Shown in pieces: positions 8,110 through 11,769 of a stretch of 11,769 bases of DNA (position 1 is the first letter of the stretch; every line of letters starts with the position of its first letter). The notes under the pieces are model-generated. The model was not told where the DNA came from and ran no database searches. It saw only the letters and a list, made by a program, of their open reading frames with translations. A program made the position numbers and the translations under genes. The stretch lies in the NCBI GenBank assembly GCA_964482435.1, contig CAYZXL010000100.1:1-11769 (forward strand), given 5' to 3'. Source of the stretch: CAYZXL01 sp964482435. Its GTDB lineage: Bacteria; Auribacterota; JABMQX01.

Positions 8110-9597
8110 ATGAAAGTCCTGGAAAGACTTGGAATCTATGGATGGAAGACCGAAACAGAAAACCTCCTGCTCGCATCTCTTCTGACAGGAGACCCTGTTC
8201 TCCTCGTCGGAAGGCACGGATGCGCCAAGACGCATGTCGCCTGCAAGATTGCCGAAGCCCTGGGCAAGAATTTCGTGGCATACGACGCATCGAAAACTCT
8301 TTTCGACGACGTGCTCGGGTACCCGGACATCGAGAAAATGAAGCAAGGCAGAATCGAGTACCTCCCCTCGAAGGTGACTGTCTGGGACAAGGAGATGATT
8401 CTCGTGGATGAGTTGAACCGGGCCGTTCCGGAAATGCAGGCCAAGTATCTCGAGCTGATCCGAAGTCGGAAGATCATGGGTTTCCCCACGCGGGTGAAAT
8501 GGGTTCTCGCTGCCATGAACCCGGTCAGTTATTCGGGCACGCAACAACTCGATGAGGCGTTGATCGGGCGGTTCGCAACGTTCATTTATCCTCCCGATGT
8601 CTTGGAGATGGAGGAAACCGACAGGATCAGAGTGACGAGCCAGATCAACGGAGATGACTGCCCGGCAATTGCAGAATGGCTCAATACGGATGGCAAAGGA
8701 ACGAGGTCGCTAAGAACGGTCACCGACGAGCAAACTCAGGAGGCTGGCAAGGCGATTGAGGCAGTCCTGAAGGCAGCTTCCAAACACTTTCGCAAGCTTC
8801 GAGATGCCATGCCCACGCTCGCGGAGTTCCTCTCCCGTTTTGCCGACCTTCTCCTCAAGGAGACGAAGGGAGAAATCTCCCTCGACGGCAGAAGGCTCGG
8901 TTTCCTGCATCGAAACATCCTCGCCAACCGAGCTGTGGAACTGGCAAAGGCAGAATTCTGCTCGGCAGAGGATGGGGTACCGCTTCTCAGCTTCGCCCAA
9001 TCTGCCCGATATGTCCTGCAACACAGCATTCCGGTGGGGCTGAACGACGAGTCTGTCAACCGCGAGGAAGCTTATCACAAAATGGAAATCTGCTTCGACC
9101 TCCTCTGCGCGTACTTTGACGAGAACGCCGAGATAACGAAAGTGCAGATCACCTACGAGCTTTTCACGACGAAAAACCTCATGAGGAAAGCAGAGATTCT
9201 ATTGAAGGAGGACCTGGGAGAGCTGGCGGAATCGAAGGCATGGAATGACATGATGGAGTCAGAGGAGGACATAACTCTTCTGGCCTACACGGCATTGCAG
9301 GTAGAGGCGAAGAAGCCCGGTACGATTCCAAAAGAAGTCATCGAAGCGCTCAGCAGGAAGATTGACCCGGATAAGCTCTCAACAAAGTCCATCCCCAAAC
9401 TTCGGGGTGAGTCCGTCGAGCACATCGAGGAGGTGGAAAAGCTCCTGGATAGGGACTCTGACCTCGCTCGTCTCATCGCTCACAACCGGGTTGCTCGTCT
9501 CGTCGAAGGAAGCGTCACTCCTGAGTCCATCAGGCGAACCGACGAGGAGATCGAAAAGGACATTCGCGTGTTCGAGGAGCTTACCACCACGAAGTAG
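8110..9597 (+). CDS. MoxR-type AAA+ ATPase (495 aa)
   Basis: This is a MoxR-family AAA+ ATPase. Its Walker A is GRHGCAKT (34-41), with the Ala before Lys seen in many MoxR proteins. Walker B is MILVDELN (D100, E101), sensor 1 is the Asn of AAMNP (N137), and the likely arginine finger is R154 in LIGRF. The region after about 170 is a long helical extension of about 325 residues, more than a plain MoxR lid, and may contact partner proteins. The frame is open to GTG 8044, but that codon lies inside the terminator stem. ATG 8110 has AAAGGAG 8 nt upstream and is preferred. The protein should form ring oligomers that use ATP to remodel a target selected by the VWA partner encoded just upstream. Similar MoxR/VWA pairs include RavA-ViaA, NorQ-NorD and CbbQ-CbbO, but I do not see this as an orthologue of any. 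Confidence 0.92.
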   Translation: MKVLERLGIYGWKTETENLLLASLLTGDPVLLVGRHGCAKTHVACKIAEALGKNFVAYDASKTLFDDVLGYPDIEKMKQGRIEYLPSKVTVWDKEMILVDELNRAVPEMQAKYLELIRSRKIMGFPTRVKWVLAAMNPVSYSGTQQLDEALIGRFATFIYPPDVLEMEETDRIRVTSQINGDDCPAIAEWLNTDGKGTRSLRTVTDEQTQEAGKAIEAVLKAASKHFRKLRDAMPTLAEFLSRFADLLLKETKGEISLDGRRLGFLHRNILANRAVELAKAEFCSAEDGVPLLSFAQSARYVLQHSIPVGLNDESVNREEAYHKMEICFDLLCAYFDENAEITKVQITYELFTTKNLMRKAEILLKEDLGELAESKAWNDMMESEEDITLLAYTALQVEAKKPGTIPKEVIEALSRKIDPDKLSTKSIPKLRGESVEHIEEVEKLLDRDSDLARLIAHNRVARLVEGSVTPESIRRTDEEIEKDIRVFEELTTTK

Positions 9598-9621
9598 CGC
9601 AAAAGGCAAACCAACACAGGC

Positions 9622-9667
9622 GGAGCGGCCGATGTCTGAAAGGGCAAAAGCCGGTCTCCCCATTTTT
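9622..9667 (+). terminator. Weaker hairpin plus T5 ahead of the SAP gene
   Basis: GGAG (9622-9625) pairs with CTCC (9656-9659), and CCG (9629-9631) with CGG (9652-9654), with internal loops; T5 follows at 9663-9667. It is weaker than the element at 8037-8081, but it occupies the same place, immediately before a purine-rich ribosome binding site. Confidence 0.4.
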
Positions 9668-9680
9668 AGGAGAAAAGGAG

Positions 9681-11117
9681 ATGATGAAAACTTACAGGTT
9701 CTGGTTTCAGAAGGACAGAGAGTTTCAGAAGTTCCTGAGGCTCAGATGCGAAAAGGCGGAAGTCTGCTTGAGAGACGTTCTCACAAAGGGCGTTCATCCA
9801 CTCGAGATGACCACGGACGTTTACTACCGCGACATCTGCATGCTTCCTCAAAGGCTGGTCAAGGAAGTGAACGAGAAGAAGCATCTTGTCACGGAGCTTG
9901 CCGAGTTGGGCTATTGCCCTGAGGTCTCGGTTCCCGCAGACTTCTATTACGAGGAATCAAAGCTCGAGCACACGCTCAGAACCTTGACCGAGCAGGTATT
10001 CTATGTCGAGCAGTTGAGTTATGCCGAGCTCGTCGAGGTCGCAAGAAAAGCCCTCGCCAAGAAGTGGGATGACAAGCTCGCCAGGCTGATGCTCCAGAGC
10101 GTCCGAGTTGATTTCAACAGCATCCGGGAATTTCTCAAAAGCAAGAATAAGAAAGTCAAGCTATCGGGTTACAGCGACCTCGACAGATACCCGCTCGGTG
10201 AGATTGTTTCGCCAAACGATTTCGCCAACCACGAGAGAGCTGTTATCAGCCATGCCCTGCCTGTAACAAACTTCAGGTCAACATCGTTTCTCTCCGCGAT
10301 AACAAGCCGTGACGGTAAGGCACTTCTCTCCCTTGTTCCAGAGATAAAGCACTTTGAAATCGTCTGGAGAGAGTGGCCTTTCCGGAGAGGAACTGCCTTG
10401 CTCGAGAACGACGTGAAGTACAACTGTATTCTCACCGGGGACTTCATCCGGTTCGTGGCATCGCTTCCCCCAAGACAGGACGTGAGGGAGGCAGCACGAG
10501 CAATCGCACAAAGGTGGAAAACAGGCGAGGGCAACTTCTGCTTCACGACTTCCATTGAGAAAGTCGAGGAGATGCTCGAAGATGAGAAATGCCAGATATA
10601 CTTCTCCTCGACAAACTACATGGATGGTATCAAGCCTCTTGAGTCGGAAGGAGAAATCGGCGAAAAACACATTCCCTCTTTCCGCGTAGGCGAAATCATC
10701 ACCCAGCAACTCGCCAATGAGTCCTTGAAGGAAGTCCTGCGAAGATACGGCAAGTCCATGACGGGAAAGAAAGAGGAGTTGCTTGAGAAAGTGGAGGATG
10801 TTCTCTGCGAGCGGTATGAACAGATGCTTCCATTCCTCGACGAGCGTTTCAGAAGCCAGAAGTATTTCCGCGTTCTCCGGACGTACAACCCAACCCTCTT
10901 CGCCTTCATGCAGGACGCTAACGTTGTGGACAGAACCGTCCTCGCCATGTACGCCATCAAGCACCTTCGAGGAAATACCATCCTCGACGCCAGACACGAG
11001 AACGACACCTACGACCTCGAAGACCTCGCCACAGCTCTACTTCGCGGCGAGGTAAGCGTCTCGGGAAATTTTGTCGCAGTGGGCGATGACCTTCAACACC
11101 CCGTTGCCCCACGCTGA
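9681..11117 (+). CDS. Unknown protein with a SAP-like DNA-binding motif (478 aa)
   Basis: I do not recognise the full-length family. Residues 347-375 (from base 10719) read as a SAP motif: a helix starting ESLKEVLRRYGK, the turn MTGKKEELL, then a second helix. This is the helix-turn-helix pattern used by SAP proteins to bind DNA, or sometimes RNA. The rest is mixed alpha/beta and soluble, with charged segments at 1-160 and aromatic-rich stretches such as FEIVWREWPF and YNPTLFAF. No membrane segment, signal peptide or nuclease motif is visible. The start is chosen at ATG 9681, with AGGAG at 9668-9672 spaced 8 nt; ATG 9684 is an alternative. As the third large gene behind the VWA and MoxR genes it is a candidate substrate adaptor or effector linking the ATPase to DNA. 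That role is inferred from gene order. Confidence 0.75.
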   Translation: MMKTYRFWFQKDREFQKFLRLRCEKAEVCLRDVLTKGVHPLEMTTDVYYRDICMLPQRLVKEVNEKKHLVTELAELGYCPEVSVPADFYYEESKLEHTLRTLTEQVFYVEQLSYAELVEVARKALAKKWDDKLARLMLQSVRVDFNSIREFLKSKNKKVKLSGYSDLDRYPLGEIVSPNDFANHERAVISHALPVTNFRSTSFLSAITSRDGKALLSLVPEIKHFEIVWREWPFRRGTALLENDVKYNCILTGDFIRFVASLPPRQDVREAARAIAQRWKTGEGNFCFTTSIEKVEEMLEDEKCQIYFSSTNYMDGIKPLESEGEIGEKHIPSFRVGEIITQQLANESLKEVLRRYGKSMTGKKEELLEKVEDVLCERYEQMLPFLDERFRSQKYFRVLRTYNPTLFAFMQDANVVDRTVLAMYAIKHLRGNTILDARHENDTYDLEDLATALLRGEVSVSGNFVAVGDDLQHPVAPR

Positions 11118-11124
11118 TCGCCTT
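11114..11124 (+). repeat. Right copy of 11-bp direct repeat flanking the cassette
   Basis: CTGATCGCCTT is identical to 6288-6298. It begins one base before the TGA stop of the SAP gene and so marks the exact right border of the coding cassette. The words AAAGGGC and GACAGAGC also occur near both copies, but in the opposite order. Confidence 0.35.
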
Positions 11125-11129
11125 GGCAG

Positions 11130-11151
11130 AAAAAGGGCCTGGGACAGAGCC
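11130..11151 (-). terminator. Minus-strand hairpin followed by T5
   Basis: Read on the minus strand, GGC-t-CTG pairs with CAG-GCC across a 3-nt loop (11151 down to 11136), and TTTTT follows at 11134-11130. It lies about 260 nt beyond the recombinase stop codon and would end minus-strand transcripts before they enter the cassette. Confidence 0.45.
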
Positions 11152-11163
11152 GCGCGCACGTTC

Positions 11164-11190
11164 GGGGGATTGCCCTGGCGGTGATCCCCC
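11164..11190. repeat. Long perfect-arm hairpin between the cassette and the recombinase
   Basis: GGGGGAT (11164-11170) pairs with ATCCCCC (11184-11190). The stem continues inward with two G-T wobbles and two C-G pairs to a 5-nt loop, giving 11 pairs. There is no T-run on either side, so terminator function is uncertain. It could be an mRNA 3'-end stabiliser or a recombination-associated structure. Confidence 0.5.
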
Positions 11191-11221
11191 CTGTCCTTGA
11201 CCCTTGCATTACCCTCGCGTG

Positions 11222-11233
11222 AGCGTGAATTCC
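11222..11233 (-). repeat. Right copy of 12-bp inverted match across the cassette
   Basis: AGCGTGAATTCC on the plus strand is the reverse complement of 6320-6331. It sits between the 11164-11190 hairpin and the inverted repeat at 11250-11293. Confidence 0.3.
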
Positions 11234-11249
11234 GACAACGCTTCCTGGT

Positions 11250-11293
11250 GTCTCAAACACGGGGCACTTCGTGATGCTGCTCCGCTTTGAGAC
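11250..11293. repeat. Perfect 8-bp inverted repeat, GTCTCAAA / TTTGAGAC
   Basis: GTCTCAAA (11250-11257) and TTTGAGAC (11286-11293) are separated by 28 nt and lie beside the tyrosine recombinase gene. The arrangement of two inverted arms around a spacer could be a recombinase or regulator binding site. The spacer is longer than a typical core, so this is tentative. A perfect 10-bp palindrome, CGTGCGCACG, follows at 11315-11324. Confidence 0.4.
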
Positions 11294-11410
11294 TACGAAA
11301 GCCCTTCACGCTGTCGTGCGCACGGTCGCGCATGGCACCACGCTCTGTGATGGGCGATAACGGGCTCAGGCAAACAGGTATCTCACTGGACAAAGCATCT
11401 GCTCTCAGAG

Positions 11411-11769
11411 CTATAACATTTTCTGCCGGAATTCCGAGATCGCCTGTTCCGGGCTCAGGTTCAGATAGATCTCGGTCGTGGACAGGTGCTCGTGACCCAG
11501 CAGCTGTTTCAGCGACGCCGTACTCACCCCTTTCTTGACGCAGTTCACGGCAAACGTGTGCCTCAGGACGTGCGGCGTAACAGGCTTGGTGATCCGAGCT
11601 CTGTTGGCAACTTTTTTCACTATCCTCTGCGCAGTCCGACGAGACATCCCCATGCCCTCGTTACTCACGAAATGAAGCTCCAAAAGCCTCTTGACCCGCG
11701 GCGTCAAAGGCACAACCCTGACCTTGCTCCTTTGCCCGAATGGACCGCCCTTGCCGTGAACAACAACCC
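11411..11769 (-). CDS. Tyrosine recombinase/integrase, C-terminal part (5' partial)
   Basis: The frame runs off the right edge. The GTG at 11713 is internal, since the codons before it read VVVHGKGG...VRVVPLTPR, the beta-hairpin that carries the conserved Lys in tyrosine recombinases. Visible catalytic features are the H-x-L-R motif (PHVLRHTF, Arg codon 11561-11563), the GHEHLS helix where the second conserved His lies, and the nucleophile Tyr in TTEIYLNL (codon 11465-11467). The first catalytic Arg would lie outside the window. The protein ends EFRQKML with TAG at 11411-11413. It is XerC/D-like in pattern, but context does not show whether it is a chromosomal resolvase or a mobile-element integrase. 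Its position beside an accessory cassette, facing it convergently, favours the latter. Confidence 0.93.
   Translation of the reverse strand, partial: VVVHGKGGPFGQRSKVRVVPLTPRVKRLLELHFVSNEGMGMSRRTAQRIVKKVANRARITKPVTPHVLRHTFAVNCVKKGVSTASLKQLLGHEHLSTTEIYLNLSPEQAISEFRQKML

Noticed and set aside
9362..9922. 186-aa plus-strand open frame across the ATPase/SAP junction
   Set aside because: Out-of-frame shadow, Ser/Arg-rich, overlapping both real genes.
11118..11410. tRNA or CRISPR in the right-hand gap
   Set aside because: No cloverleaf and no regularly spaced repeats were found; only single inverted repeats.

Overview
The window is a mosaic of two visibly different DNA styles. The left half (to about 5.5 kb) is the 3' portion of one very large secreted RHS/YD-repeat gene. 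It carries bacterial extracellular modules (CARDB, PPC-like, TIG/IPT) before the RHS body. Its final C-terminal module has a pattern familiar from large Verrucomicrobia proteins, so a verrucomicrobial or related PVC host is my best inference. Nothing in the window proves the taxonomy. Arg codons in this gene are mostly CGN.

From 5513 to about 6490 there is roughly 1 kb with no convincing gene but many inverted repeats. The densest run is a series of back-to-back stem-loops at 5599-5767.

From 6568 to 11117 lies a compact same-strand cassette that is richer in AGA/AGG Arg codons and more purine-rich than the RHS gene. In order it encodes a small ribbon-helix-helix-like protein, a fusion of an HExxH metallopeptidase-like domain with a VWA domain, a MoxR-type AAA+ ATPase, and a 478-aa protein of unknown function with a SAP-like DNA-binding motif. 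VWA plus MoxR pairs generally act as ATP-driven remodelling or metal-insertion machines. The metallopeptidase-like domain, the SAP protein and the RHH protein suggest a nucleic-acid-linked remodelling module. Three of the four genes (6568, 8110, 9681) are preceded by a hairpin, a T-run and a strong purine-rich ribosome binding site. The element between the VWA and MoxR genes is a textbook intrinsic terminator or attenuator.

The right end holds the C-terminal part of a tyrosine recombinase on the minus strand, running off the window. The gap between it and the cassette contains several inverted repeats. An 11-bp direct repeat and a 12-bp inverted match link the two noncoding flanks of the cassette. 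Together these features suggest that the cassette is part of a mobile element, and the MoxR/VWA/SAP set is the best candidate for an undescribed system.
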